Positions 19,023 through 29,594 of a stretch of DNA of 64,000 bases are shown one piece after another. Each line of letters starts with the position of its first letter. The first letter of the stretch is position 1. Made by a program: the position numbers and the translations under genes. The stretch is from Bacteroidota bacterium (lineage in GTDB: Bacteria > Bacteroidota > Bacteroidia > Bacteroidales > Paludibacteraceae), in NCBI GenBank assembly GCA_021779195.1, contig JAJYBB010000012.1, positions 1 through 64,000 on the forward strand. Direction: 5' to 3'. The notes beneath the pieces were generated by a model. That model made no database searches and had not been told where the DNA came from. It saw nothing but the letters and a program-made list of their open reading frames with translations.

Positions 19023-22000
19023 TTAATTGATAAATCTTTTTTTATAATCATTGGGGCTTATCCCGAATTCATCTTTAAAATATTTCCTAAAATATTTTGG
19101 ATCGTTGAAACCAACTTGATAAGCGACTTCATTAACAAATAATTGACTTTTTTCAAGCAAGTCGGCAGCCCTTTTGAGACGAATGAAGCGAATAAATTCG
19201 GATGGTGTTTTGTCGGTGAGCGATAGTATTTTTTTATAGAAATATACACGACTCATGCCCATTTCGCGACATAAATCTTCGACGAGAAATTCGCTGTTCG
19301 ATATATTTGTTTCAACCAGAGCCACCGCTTTTTTTACAAATTTTTCGTCCATCGAAGTAATTTCTACTTCGGCAGTGGTAATTTCCACTTTACGCTTAAA
19401 TTGTTCGCGTGTTTTTCTTTGGCGTTCTATAATGCGCGAAACTTTGAGCGAAAGCATTTCCATGTTGAATGGTTTGGCTATATAATCTTCGGCACCAGCC
19501 TCAATACCTCTGTATTTGTTTTCGTCGCCAGCTTTGGCGGTAAGCAAAATAATGGGTATATGTGAAATCCGAATATCATTTTTTACCAATTTGCAAAATT
19601 CAAAGCCATCAATTTTAGGCATCATTACGTCGCAAATTATCAGGTCAGGCATTTTTTCTAATGTAATTTTAAGAGCTCTTTCACCATTTTCAGCTTTCAG
19701 AATATGATAACTGTCGGAAAACATTGCTGAAATAAAATTTCGAAAATCTTCATTATCATCCACAACAAGCATAAGCGGAAATTTCGATTTTATTTCTTCT
19801 GAAACTTGTGGATTATCCTCCATTTCGTCCGTAGAAGAACATGTAGCATCATTATTTTGAGATATAATTTCTTCCTGAATATGTTGTTTAGCAGGGATAT
19901 GCACTGTAAATATTGAGCCTTTTCCCGGTGTGCTCTCTACACCTATAAAACCATCATGTAGTTTAACATATTCACTTACAATGTGCAGCCCTACACCGGT
20001 TCCGGTTTGATGCCCATTTTCAGGATTTTCAACTCTATAGAATCGTTCGAAAATGCGGTCGAGATCTTTTGCCGGAATTCCGATACCCGAATCGGTAATC
20101 GCTATTTTGAGTAATTTTTTATCATCATTAATTTGTTGAATCAAGCTTAGATTCACATCGATTTTTCCATTTTCAGGAGTAAATTTAAATGCATTTGAAA
20201 GCAGATTGAAGACAATTTTTTGTAGTTTCTCGGAATCAAACTCCATCCTCAATTCAGCAATGGCAGTCGAAAACGAATATAGAATGCTTTTGCGGTTAGC
20301 TAACTCGGTAAACGAATAACAAATATCTTTGATAAAAGAAACTACATCGCCTACCGAGTGATTCAAGGTATCTTTTTGTACATCCAATTTTCTGAAATCG
20401 AGTAATTGGTTTACTAAATCGAGCAAACTATTTGCATTTCGGAGTATAATTGACAGCAAATTTTTGTCATCATCCGAACGTGCTTGTTGAAGCATTTTTT
20501 CTGCCGGATTGATAATGAGCGTGAGAGGAGTTCGAAATTCGTGGCTTATATTCGTGAAAAATTTAAATTTCAATTCATCCACTTCGTGCAGTTGTTTTGC
20601 TTCACGGACCCGCTGAGCATTTTCAAACTCGCGTTTTTGCTTTCGCAGGTTGAAATTTACAATATACCAAATTGCCGCCATTCCTAAGGCAATATAAATA
20701 ATAATTGCCCACCAAGTCCACCAGAATGGAGGTTGAATAATTATTTCGAGAACAAGCGGAATGGAGCTCCATTTGTTGTCATTGTTGCTTGCATACACGA
20801 TCAGTTCGTAAGTCCCGCGATTTAAATTTGTATACGTGGCTGTGCCAATATTGTTTTTGGTTGTGGTCCAGTTTTCGTCGAAACCTTTTAGTTGATAGCG
20901 GTACCTGTTTTTTTCAGGATGAATATAATTTAAAGCTGAAAAACTGACAGTAAAGTTTTTTTCATCGTAATGAAGTATAATTTTTTTAGTTTTCGAAATG
21001 GTTTCATTTAAGATAATTCGTCCATTAAACTTGCTATTGGGCAATATTACTTTATTTCCAATGATAAATTCGGTAAATTTTGGTTGCGGAATTAATCTAT
21101 TGAAATGAATTGTTTTGGGATCGAACACAGTGTACCCTTTGGTGCAACCAATAAATATTTTTCCATCCTTATCTTTATAAATTGCATTTTGATTGAAGAT
21201 AGAACCAAGTAATCCATCATTTTCATCGAACGATACAACTGAATAGCTGTAATTTTTGGTTGTTTTATTGAATTTTGTATTAATACAGGCTAATCCGTTA
21301 CGCGTACCTGCCCATATGTTCCCATTCTTATCTTCAATAAGCGATACAACTTGTTCGCTTGGCAAACCTCCTGATTGGTCTATATAATTAATAACATGCT
21401 GCTTAGGATTATAAATGTTTATTCCATTGTCGGTGGCAATCCATATTAAATTTCGGCTATCCACTAAGGTGTTGTAAATTACCAAATCAGAAAGTTTGTT
21501 TAATTGCGAATTACTTCTGAAAAGAGGCATGATATTGTTTGAAGATGTATTAAGAATGTCAATCCCATTGGTAGTACTTAAATAAATAATGTTTGCGCTT
21601 TTCGAAAACATCGAAAGAATTACATTGGAGGATAAACCGGGGACATTGAAAGTTTGGTGTTTATGAAAAGTTTTACGGTCGGCTTCAAGCTGATCGACAC
21701 CTCCACCAAGTGTAGCAATCCATAAATTTTGTTTGCTATCTTCGGCTAATCCGTAAATACTTTTATTCGATAGTGAATTCTGGTTTTTAACATCCGGTTC
21801 GTATTGAATAAATTTATCGCCAACCATCTGATTTAACCCGCCCAGGAAAGTTCCAAACCACATATTCCCTTTCCGATCTTCGAGCGAAGATATAATAATG
21901 TCAGAAGAGATGCTCGACGGATCATCTTTCCGATTTTGAAATAGTTTGAATTTTCCTGAACTTTTATCAAGTTTCAACAACCCGCTTCCATTGGTACCAA

Positions 22001-23165
22001 TCCACAAGTTGCCGTATCTATCTTTATACAGTGTATTGCAATCTTTGTTTTCCATCGATAAGTTGTGATAGAAAAATAAAGGCGATTTTTCGAATTTAAA
22101 CATATCGGGATGATAATAGCAAACGCCATTTTTATATGTGCCTACCCACATGATACCCGTATTATCGCAGTAAAGGCTAATGTCAGAATTTTGGGAGATA
22201 GAGTTCTGATTGAGCGGATCGTTCCGTAATGCCGTAATTTGCCCTGAGGTTTTTTCATAAACATTTACACCTCCATGGTCGGTTGCAATCCATATTCGTC
22301 CGTTTTTATCTTGGGCAACATCCCTGACAAAATCTGAAAAAATTGATTTGTCGAATGCGTGATGAATGTCTTTTTTGTCTTTGCCAAAATATATCCATTG
22401 TGAATTCGCCATATCGTAATAAAGGACACCACGATCGCCTATGCCGGGATAAACCCAAGGGCAACCATCGGAATCGATATAAATATTCTTCTGGATAAAA
22501 GCTCCGGTAGCATTTTGAGCGACGTAGTTATTTCGGAAATCTACAGTATGTTGTTTTTCGTTGTATCGTTCAATCAAACCCGATTGGAAAAGTACCCAAA
22601 TAGAACCCTCTTCAATTTTAAGACGTATGATGATGCCTTTGCTTATTGAATTAGGGGTATCGCCCTGAACAATCTTGAAACATTTTTTTTGATTTATATC
22701 ATATTTGAAAATCCCATTGTTGGGATCATAAAAATAGAAGTTTTTTTGTTTGTCAATTTCAATAATGGTGGGCAAAAAGTGAATTCCTAATGGGGAAAGA
22801 AGTGTAACAAGGTTTCGGATAAATTTTTCTGTATGGATATCATACATTATGTAAGCTCCGTTTCCTGCGTTAGAAAGCCAGAGATTTCCTTCAAAGTCTT
22901 CCTGAATCCTTGAAATTGAATTGAACGATAAACTGGTCGTATCGTTTTTTATCGTTTTGTAAACTATCACTTGATTTCCATCATACCGATTCAATCCGTA
23001 ATTTGTTCCAAACCACATAAATCCCCTGCTGTCTTTAAAAATACTTTCAATTTGGTTATTCGAAAGTCCGTGGGTGTTATCCAATCGCGAAAAATTATAA
23101 AACTCAGCTTTAGAAAGAAAGGAAAAACAAAAAACAAGAAATAGAATTATTTTTTTCATACCCAT
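19023..23165 (-). CDS. Hybrid two-component system regulator (HTCS) of PUL 2
   Basis: A 1380-aa one-polypeptide sensor-regulator. In order: signal peptide; periplasmic Reg_prop beta-propeller repeats (many GNLWIGT and NIWAGT-type blades, about 25-735); Y_Y_Y domain (about 740-800); one transmembrane helix around WWAIIIYIALGMAAIWY; HisKA with HEFRTPLTL; HATPase (NLLSNAFKFTPENG, GIGIPA, GTGVGLHIV); receiver with VVDDNEDF, phospho-Asp in IICDVMMPKIDG and Lys near AKPF; and a C-terminal AraC-type HTH (VAYQVGFNDPKYFRKYFK). Such proteins sense an oligosaccharide in the periplasm and activate the adjacent PUL. It is transcribed divergently from GH31. The start at 23165 is chosen for the signal peptide and because the -7 box lies at 23191-23198. 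Confidence 0.95.
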   Translation of the reverse strand: MGMKKIILFLVFCFSFLSKAEFYNFSRLDNTHGLSNNQIESIFKDSRGFMWFGTNYGLNRYDGNQVIVYKTIKNDTTSLSFNSISRIQEDFEGNLWLSNAGNGAYIMYDIHTEKFIRNLVTLLSPLGIHFLPTIIEIDKQKNFYFYDPNNGIFKYDINQKKCFKIVQGDTPNSISKGIIIRLKIEEGSIWVLFQSGLIERYNEKQHTVDFRNNYVAQNATGAFIQKNIYIDSDGCPWVYPGIGDRGVLYYDMANSQWIYFGKDKKDIHHAFDKSIFSDFVRDVAQDKNGRIWIATDHGGVNVYEKTSGQITALRNDPLNQNSISQNSDISLYCDNTGIMWVGTYKNGVCYYHPDMFKFEKSPLFFYHNLSMENKDCNTLYKDRYGNLWIGTNGSGLLKLDKSSGKFKLFQNRKDDPSSISSDIIISSLEDRKGNMWFGTFLGGLNQMVGDKFIQYEPDVKNQNSLSNKSIYGLAEDSKQNLWIATLGGGVDQLEADRKTFHKHQTFNVPGLSSNVILSMFSKSANIIYLSTTNGIDILNTSSNNIMPLFRSNSQLNKLSDLVIYNTLVDSRNLIWIATDNGINIYNPKQHVINYIDQSGGLPSEQVVSLIEDKNGNIWAGTRNGLACINTKFNKTTKNYSYSVVSFDENDGLLGSIFNQNAIYKDKDGKIFIGCTKGYTVFDPKTIHFNRLIPQPKFTEFIIGNKVILPNSKFNGRIILNETISKTKKIILHYDEKNFTVSFSALNYIHPEKNRYRYQLKGFDENWTTTKNNIGTATYTNLNRGTYELIVYASNNDNKWSSIPLVLEIIIQPPFWWTWWAIIIYIALGMAAIWYIVNFNLRKQKREFENAQRVREAKQLHEVDELKFKFFTNISHEFRTPLTLIINPAEKMLQQARSDDDKNLLSIILRNANSLLDLVNQLLDFRKLDVQKDTLNHSVGDVVSFIKDICYSFTELANRKSILYSFSTAIAELRMEFDSEKLQKIVFNLLSNAFKFTPENGKIDVNLSLIQQINDDKKLLKIAITDSGIGIPAKDLDRIFERFYRVENPENGHQTGTGVGLHIVSEYVKLHDGFIGVESTPGKGSIFTVHIPAKQHIQEEIISQNNDATCSSTDEMEDNPQVSEEIKSKFPLMLVVDDNEDFRNFISAMFSDSYHILKAENGERALKITLEKMPDLIICDVMMPKIDGFEFCKLVKNDIRISHIPIILLTAKAGDENKYRGIEAGAEDYIAKPFNMEMLSLKVSRIIERQRKTREQFKRKVEITTAEVEITSMDEKFVKKAVALVETNISNSEFLVEDLCREMGMSRVYFYKKILSLTDKTPSEFIRFIRLKRAADLLEKSQLFVNEVAYQVGFNDPKYFRKYFKDEFGISPNDYKKRFIN

Positions 23166-23190
23166 CGATGATGCATTAGATTTGATGATG

Positions 23191-23198
23191 CAAAAATA
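23191..23198 (-). promoter_or_regulatory. -7 box of the HTCS gene
   Basis: TATTTTTG on the minus strand matches TAnnTTTG exactly and lies about 26 bp before the chosen start. I see no clear -33 TTG, as might be expected for weak constitutive expression of a sensor. Confidence 0.45.
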
Positions 23199-23234
23199 GA
23201 AAAATCTCATGGTTATTTACCTGATAAAATGCGT

Positions 23235-23314
23235 TGTTATCATTCTGCTCCTATTTCAGGAACATTTTACCCCCTTCTGTTATCATTTGTAGCCCTGTAA
23301 ATGAACATTGTTCC
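23235..23314 (+). promoter_or_regulatory. Candidate HTCS operator: two 43-bp-spaced direct repeats
   Basis: TGTTATCATT at 23235-23244 and 23278-23287, and GAACATT at 23260-23266 and 23303-23309, recur at exactly the same offset of 43 bp, each followed by a conserved T-n-CCC. The second unit ends at 23314, where the -33 region of the PUL 2 promoter should begin. This composite repeat is the best candidate binding site for the HTCS encoded next to it. Confidence 0.6.
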
Positions 23315-23337
23315 CGATTTAAACCGAAATGGAATAG

Positions 23338-23345
23338 TAAGTTTG
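23338..23345 (+). promoter_or_regulatory. -7 box of PUL 2 promoter
   Basis: TAAGTTTG matches TAnnTTTG exactly. The predicted transcription start near 23352 leaves a leader of about 43 nt. No TTG is found at the -33 distance, which fits dependence on an activator bound at the adjacent repeats. Confidence 0.5.
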
Positions 23346-23394
23346 TAATGCCATAAAGGCGATTTTTTTTATCTAATCACTATTAAAAAAATTC

Positions 23395-26235
23395 ATGAAA
23401 AGGGATAAATTTATTGTGTTGTTTTTTCTAGTTGCATCGTTGGTAGGATGCAACAGCCTTCCTTTCCAAAAAACTCCTGATAGTATTATTGTTACACTGA
23501 AGCATACCCCCGATAATGCTGTAAAAACCATTCGGTTGCAAGTAATAAACAATAATATTATACATGTAACCGCTTCGCCTATCCAAAAACTTGATGTTGA
23601 TCAAAGTCTTATTGCTAACTTCAAACAGACACAGAAAACAGGATGGAAGGTCAATAAAGAAGGCGATAATCTTGTGCTTCAAACGGCTACGATGAAGGCA
23701 TTTGTATCCTTGATTACTGGTGAGGTATATTTCGCCGATTTGAAAGGTAAAATGATACTTCAGGAATTGCAGGGAGGAGGAAAGTATTTTCGACCGATAA
23801 ACATTGACGGAGACAAAGGATATAATATGCGTCAGATTTTCGAATCGCCATCAGATGAAGCAATATATGGTTTGGGTCAGCAGCAATCCGACGAATTTAA
23901 TTATAAGGGTAAAAACGAAACACTTTATCAATACAACACTAAAGTGTCTATTCCTTTTATTGTTTCAAACAAAAATTATGGTATTCTATGGGACAATTAT
24001 TCATTGACACGTTTTGGAGACCCTCGTCCTTATTCAAATCTCGATCAATTTAAATTGTTCGACAAATACGGTAATCCAGGAGGGTTTACAGCTACTTATA
24101 TTATAAATAAAGACCCCAAGAATGTATTTGTTGAACGTCAGGAAAAAACCATTGATTACGAAAACCTGACAACAGTCAAAAACTTTCCCAAAAGATTCCC
24201 ATTCAACAATGCCGCCATCCATTGGGAAGGTGCGATTGAACCAAATGAAAGTGGAATATACCATTTCATACTTTATTATGCGGGTTATACTAAAGTTTTT
24301 TTGGATGATAGTCTGATTGTCCCTCAACGGTGGCGTACGGCGTGGAATCCGAACAGTTATAAATTCACCGCATTTCTTCAACGTGGAAGAAAGCATAAAA
24401 TATTAATAGACTGGCAGCCCGATGGAGGTATTTCTTATATCAGTTTAAAAGCGTTAAGTCCATTTAAAGATCAGAATAAACTTTCTTTTTGGTCGGAAAT
24501 GGGGAAGCAGATCGATTATTATTTTATTCACGGAAATAATCCCGATGAAGTGATCAGTGGTTATCGTACCATCACAGGGAAAGCGCAGATCATGCCAAAA
24601 TGGGCGATGGGATATTGGCAAAGTCGCGAACGCTATAAGTCACAAAATGAATTACTAAACGTATTGCGTGAATTTCACAAACGAAAAATTCCGATAGATA
24701 ATATTGTACAGGATTGGTCGTATTGGAAAGAAAATGCTTGGGGAAGTCATGATTTTGACCCGGCACGTTTTCCCGATCCGGTGGCTATGGTGAAAGAAGT
24801 TCACGATTCAGGCGCTCATATCATGATTTCCGTTTGGCCTAAGTTTTATATCAATACCGAGCATTACAAGGAGTTTGCTGAAAAAGGATGGATGTTTCAG
24901 CAAGCAATCAAAGATAGCATACGCGATTGGATAGGAGCAGGGCATATCGGTTCGTTTTATGATGCTTACAGCAAAGGTGCCCGACAGTTATTTTGGAAGC
25001 AATTGAATGATAAACTCTATTCAAAGCATTTCGATGCATGGTGGATGGATGCCTCTGAACCAGATATTGAATCTAATGCTTCAATGTCCTATCGAAAACA
25101 ACTAATGAATCCCACCGCTTTAGGCTCGTCTACGGAATTTTTTAATACCTATGGGCTGATGAATGCCAAAGGAATTTATGAGGGACAACGGGCTACAAAT
25201 CCAATCGATCGCGTATTTATTCTAACGCGTTCGGGATTTGCAGGTTCTCAAAAATATGCAGCTGCCATTTGGAGTGGTGATATTGGTAGTCGTTGGGAAG
25301 ATATGAAGGCTCAAATTTCGGCAGGTATGAATTTCTCTATTTCCGGAAATCCTTATTGGACAATGGATGATGGTGGGTTTTGTGTCGAAAAAAGATATGA
25401 AAAAGCCAAAGAGGGCAGCGAAGATTTAAATGAATGGCGCGAATTAAATGTGCGTTGGAATCAATTCGGTGCTTTTGCACCTCTGTATCGTTCTCATGGT
25501 CAATTCCCTTATCGCGAACCATGGCATATTGCCCCCGAAACAAATCTAGCCTATCCTGCTTTAATATATTATTTGCAGCTAAGATACAAATTGATGCCTT
25601 ATATTTATTCGTTGGCAGGAAAATGTTATTTTGATGATTACACCATTATGCGCCCTTTAATGATGGATTTTGAGAATGATCGTAATGTATTAAATATTAG
25701 TGACCAGTATATGTTTGGTCCGGAATTAATGGTTTGTCCAGTTTATATATACAAAGCTCGTTCAAGAAATGTTTATTTTCCCCAATCTGAGGGTTGGTAC
25801 GATTTATATGATGGAAAATTTATCGAAGGTGGGCAAAAACTTTCAGTGAATGCACCCTTCAACCGGATGCCTATATTTGTAGCATCAGGAAGTATATTGC
25901 CAATGGGGAAAATTATTCAAAACACACAGCAATCTCAAAATAACCTCATCATTTATGTGTATGGTGGTAAAAATGGCAGTTTTACACTGTATGAGGATGA
26001 AAATACTAATTACAATTACGAAAAAGGAGCATTTTCAACTATTCAATTTACATTCGATAACCAAACCAAAACTCTCAATATAGGTGCTTGCAAAGGTTCT
26101 TTTAAAGGAATGATTAAAAAACACATTTTTAAAATCGTATATATTGATTCAACCCATCCTTTAGGTATTGATAGTGTAAAATATTCCGATAAATATATTC
26201 ATTACCAAGGTAATAAGGTTTCATTACAATTATAA
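23395..26235 (+). CDS. GH31 alpha-xylosidase/alpha-glucosidase with inserted PA14 domain, lipoprotein
   Basis: A 946-aa lipoprotein (SLVGC, Cys19) of glycoside hydrolase family 31. The N-terminal beta-sandwich is interrupted by a PA14 domain (about residues 240-360: IHWEGAIEPNESGIYHF and KVFLDDSLI). The barrel carries FDAWWMDASEPD with D552 as likely nucleophile and WSGDIGSRWEDM with D629 as likely acid/base. PA14-bearing GH31 enzymes with WWMDA/TEPD are known as xyloglucan alpha-xylosidases, and the GH5 partner downstream supports that. Alpha-glucosidase is the alternative. It is the first gene of PUL 2 and lies 56 bp before susC. Confidence 0.9.
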   Translation: MKRDKFIVLFFLVASLVGCNSLPFQKTPDSIIVTLKHTPDNAVKTIRLQVINNNIIHVTASPIQKLDVDQSLIANFKQTQKTGWKVNKEGDNLVLQTATMKAFVSLITGEVYFADLKGKMILQELQGGGKYFRPINIDGDKGYNMRQIFESPSDEAIYGLGQQQSDEFNYKGKNETLYQYNTKVSIPFIVSNKNYGILWDNYSLTRFGDPRPYSNLDQFKLFDKYGNPGGFTATYIINKDPKNVFVERQEKTIDYENLTTVKNFPKRFPFNNAAIHWEGAIEPNESGIYHFILYYAGYTKVFLDDSLIVPQRWRTAWNPNSYKFTAFLQRGRKHKILIDWQPDGGISYISLKALSPFKDQNKLSFWSEMGKQIDYYFIHGNNPDEVISGYRTITGKAQIMPKWAMGYWQSRERYKSQNELLNVLREFHKRKIPIDNIVQDWSYWKENAWGSHDFDPARFPDPVAMVKEVHDSGAHIMISVWPKFYINTEHYKEFAEKGWMFQQAIKDSIRDWIGAGHIGSFYDAYSKGARQLFWKQLNDKLYSKHFDAWWMDASEPDIESNASMSYRKQLMNPTALGSSTEFFNTYGLMNAKGIYEGQRATNPIDRVFILTRSGFAGSQKYAAAIWSGDIGSRWEDMKAQISAGMNFSISGNPYWTMDDGGFCVEKRYEKAKEGSEDLNEWRELNVRWNQFGAFAPLYRSHGQFPYREPWHIAPETNLAYPALIYYLQLRYKLMPYIYSLAGKCYFDDYTIMRPLMMDFENDRNVLNISDQYMFGPELMVCPVYIYKARSRNVYFPQSEGWYDLYDGKFIEGGQKLSVNAPFNRMPIFVASGSILPMGKIIQNTQQSQNNLIIYVYGGKNGSFTLYEDENTNYNYEKGAFSTIQFTFDNQTKTLNIGACKGSFKGMIKKHIFKIVYIDSTHPLGIDSVKYSDKYIHYQGNKVSLQL

Positions 26236-26291
26236 GATAATACGCGAATAAGATAAATATATTAATTATTAACATTAAATTTAAATGAATT

Positions 26292-29200
26292 ATGAATGAA
26301 AATCACGTGATTCAATTTGTTCGACTGACAAAAAAACTGTTGAGCAAATATGTATTTCTTGCAGCGTTGATTAGTTCTTTTGGAACAATTGCTGCTCAAA
26401 ACACAGATGGCAAAGTTTCAGGTATAGTATTTTCTGAAACTGATGGGCAACCACTTTTCGGCGTAGCTGTAACCGTGGAGGGAACAAATCAAGGAACAGT
26501 TACTGGAATAAGCGGAACTTTTACTGTTCGTGCCAATGAAGGTCAGACACTCAAATTCTCGTATGTTGGTTATGAAAGCCAGACAATTAAAGTTAGCGGG
26601 GGTTCTGATTTAACCATCAGAATGAAAGAAAACGAAAATACCATGAATGAACTAATCGTGGTAGGTTATGGTGTGCAGAAGAAAAAATTGGTTACCGGAG
26701 CTACCTCGCAAATTAAAGGAGCGGCTTTGGCTGGACTGAATACTACTAATGCGCTTCAGGCATTACAAGGGCAAGCAGCCGGAGTAAATATAACATCTGT
26801 ATCAGGGCAACCAGGCGGCGGTTTTAAAGTAAATATCCGCGGGGCGGGAACTATTGGCAATGCAAATCCGATTTATGTGGTCGACGGCGTGATTACCAGT
26901 GATATTACTTATCTGAATAACTCCGATATTGCTTCTGTTGATATTTTAAAAGATGCTGCTTCGTGTGCTATATATGGTATAAATGGCGCTAACGGTGTTG
27001 TCTTAATTACAACCAAGGGTGGAAATATAGCAGGTAAAAAAGGAGGGGCAATTTCTTTCGATTCATATTATGGTATTCAAAATGTTGCACGGCGCGTAAA
27101 TTTACTGAATGCACATGATTATGCTACTTTGCAAAATGAAGCTGCTGTTAATTCTGGTAAGCTTCCGTATTTTACCCAAGATCAAATTAAAGCTCTGGGT
27201 TCAGGAACGAATTGGATGAATTATATGCTTTCTAAAAATGTGCCTACCCAAAACTATAGTTTAAATGCCAACGGAGGGAATAGTGCTTCGATTTATTCGA
27301 TAGGACTTTCGTATACACAGCAGGGTGGTATTGTTGGAGGTGAAAGTCTTTCGAACTACGAGCGATATAACTTCCGAACGAATACAGAACACAAACTTTA
27401 TGGCGATGTGTTGAAAGTTGGAGAACATATGACTTTTTCATTCAAGAATCAAAAAGGCATTAAAGATGGAAATCAATACAACAACTCATTTAGAAGCGCT
27501 TTCTCTACCTCTCCTTTGTTGGCAATGTACGATTCGAAAGGGAATTATCTGAATAGTCAGAATGAAACAATCTACAATGGTGGAGTTTGGTACGATGCAG
27601 AAACAAACCCTTATGCTATTATGCAATTGACCAATCAAAATAATTCTAAAACTGAAACTTTAATTGGAGATGTTTATGCAGAATTAAAACCAATTAAAAA
27701 CCTAACTCTAAAATCATCTTTCGGACTAAATTATTATTCATCAGCTTATCATAGTTATTCTCCTATTTACCCTCATTTGTCGTTGTATTCTTTTAATAAT
27801 TACGAAAGCATAAGCCAAAGCGGTTCACAAGGTTATACTTGGAACTGGGATAATACAGTTGATTATTTGTTCAATATTAACAGAGTCCATCAATTTGATG
27901 TATTAGCAGGTAGCTCTATTCGAAGATTCCAAGGTTCGTGGATCAGTGGTACCAATACAGGAACAACTATTTTCGGGGATTTTGATCATAGCTACTTAAG
28001 TACGTCTAATCTGACTAATATTACCATGAGTGCCAGTACGGCTGCTGCTGATGCACAGACTGTTACTCATTCATTATCGTTGACTGGAAATCAGAATGCA
28101 GTATATTCACAGGCTTCATTTTTTGGAAGAGTGAATTACAACTATAAAGAAACGTATATGGCATCTGCCATTCTGCGTGCCGACGGTTCAACTAATTTTG
28201 CGAAAGGTCATCAATGGGGTTATTTTCCTTCGTTATCGGCCGGTTGGGTTACGAGTAATGAAGCTTTTATGGAATCAACAAAAAATTGGTTGGATTTTTT
28301 GAAAATACGTGCAAGCTGGGGCTCGAATGGAAATGATGCTATTGCTGCATTTAATTATTTATCACTTATTCAACTGTCGAATGCGCAATATAATTTTGGG
28401 AATGATAACAGTACTTTGACAGCAGGGTCTTATCCTTCGACCATTGGAGTTCAGAATACGAAATGGGAAACGTCGTACCAAACCGATTTAGGTGTTGATG
28501 CTCGTTTGCTTAATAGTAAATTTAACGTGAACATCGATTTATATGATAAAACAACTAAGGACTGGTTAATAGCCGCCCCATTATTGGCAACTGCGGGAGT
28601 ATCTACCAATCCTTATATTAACGGCGGCGATGTAACCAACAAAGGTGTTGAACTTCAATTAAGTTATAACAATAAAATTGGGAATGATTTTGACTATTCT
28701 ATTAATGCTTCTTATGCATATAATCAAAATAAAGTGAACAATATACCTACTGCCGATGGAATTATTCATGGAGGTTCAAATATACTTTATGCAAATTCCA
28801 CCGAGTTTTTTCGTGCTTCGGCCGGTGAACCTATTGGGTATTTCTGGGGATATAAGACTGCAGGGATTTTTCAAAATGAAGCTGATGTGATGGCATATAA
28901 AAGCAACGGTAAAGTGCTGGAGCCAAATGCAAAACCAGGCGATCTTAAATATGTCGATTTAAATGGAGATGGCGTAATTTCTGATGCCGACAAAACAAAC
29001 ATAGGTGATCCAAACCCACATCATGTCTTTGGGTTGAGCGTATCGTGCAATTACAAAGCTTTTGATTTCTCAGTAACAGCAAACGGTGTAGCAGGAAATA
29101 AAATCGTTCAATCATATCGCGATATTTCAGGGCATTATGGTAACTGGACAAATGCCATTTTTGCCCGCTGGCATGGTGAAGGCACTTCCAATACTATTCC

Positions 29201-29516
29201 ACGTTTGACTGAAGACAATTCAAACTGGGCTCAATTTTCAGATTTATATATTCACGATGGAAGTTATTTGAGAATATCGAACGTAACACTTGGATACGAT
29301 TTTGCCAAGAATATTAAATGGAAATATCTAAGTCAATTCCGTTTGTATGTTGCAGCGGAAAATTTATTTACTTTTACTAAATATGATGGTATGGATCCCG
29401 AAATCGGTTATGCAGCAAGCGATGCAGCCGGTGTGTATTCTTTCGGTCAGGGAGTCGATATTGGCTATTATCCACGTCCTCAGACTTTCTTAGTGGGTGT
29501 TAATATTAAATTCTAA
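26292..29516 (+). CDS. SusC-like TonB-dependent outer-membrane transporter (PUL 2)
   Basis: A 1074-aa outer-membrane importer with an extended N-terminus and signal peptide ending near IAAQN, a carboxypeptidase-regulatory-like domain (about 45-115), a plug after NELIVVGYG, and a beta-barrel ending GVNIKF. It belongs to the operon starting at GH31 and should import xyloglucan-type oligosaccharides if the enzyme content is a guide. It differs clearly from the PUL 1 SusC in the extracellular loops. Confidence 0.95.
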   Translation: MNENHVIQFVRLTKKLLSKYVFLAALISSFGTIAAQNTDGKVSGIVFSETDGQPLFGVAVTVEGTNQGTVTGISGTFTVRANEGQTLKFSYVGYESQTIKVSGGSDLTIRMKENENTMNELIVVGYGVQKKKLVTGATSQIKGAALAGLNTTNALQALQGQAAGVNITSVSGQPGGGFKVNIRGAGTIGNANPIYVVDGVITSDITYLNNSDIASVDILKDAASCAIYGINGANGVVLITTKGGNIAGKKGGAISFDSYYGIQNVARRVNLLNAHDYATLQNEAAVNSGKLPYFTQDQIKALGSGTNWMNYMLSKNVPTQNYSLNANGGNSASIYSIGLSYTQQGGIVGGESLSNYERYNFRTNTEHKLYGDVLKVGEHMTFSFKNQKGIKDGNQYNNSFRSAFSTSPLLAMYDSKGNYLNSQNETIYNGGVWYDAETNPYAIMQLTNQNNSKTETLIGDVYAELKPIKNLTLKSSFGLNYYSSAYHSYSPIYPHLSLYSFNNYESISQSGSQGYTWNWDNTVDYLFNINRVHQFDVLAGSSIRRFQGSWISGTNTGTTIFGDFDHSYLSTSNLTNITMSASTAAADAQTVTHSLSLTGNQNAVYSQASFFGRVNYNYKETYMASAILRADGSTNFAKGHQWGYFPSLSAGWVTSNEAFMESTKNWLDFLKIRASWGSNGNDAIAAFNYLSLIQLSNAQYNFGNDNSTLTAGSYPSTIGVQNTKWETSYQTDLGVDARLLNSKFNVNIDLYDKTTKDWLIAAPLLATAGVSTNPYINGGDVTNKGVELQLSYNNKIGNDFDYSINASYAYNQNKVNNIPTADGIIHGGSNILYANSTEFFRASAGEPIGYFWGYKTAGIFQNEADVMAYKSNGKVLEPNAKPGDLKYVDLNGDGVISDADKTNIGDPNPHHVFGLSVSCNYKAFDFSVTANGVAGNKIVQSYRDISGHYGNWTNAIFARWHGEGTSNTIPRLTEDNSNWAQFSDLYIHDGSYLRISNVTLGYDFAKNIKWKYLSQFRLYVAAENLFTFTKYDGMDPEIGYAASDAAGVYSFGQGVDIGYYPRPQTFLVGVNIKF

Positions 29517-29594
29517 TTATCAAGGAATTATGAAACGATACCCGCTTTGGATGGGAAGCGATTCATTTGACCTTTAAAAACAATTATTTTACAC

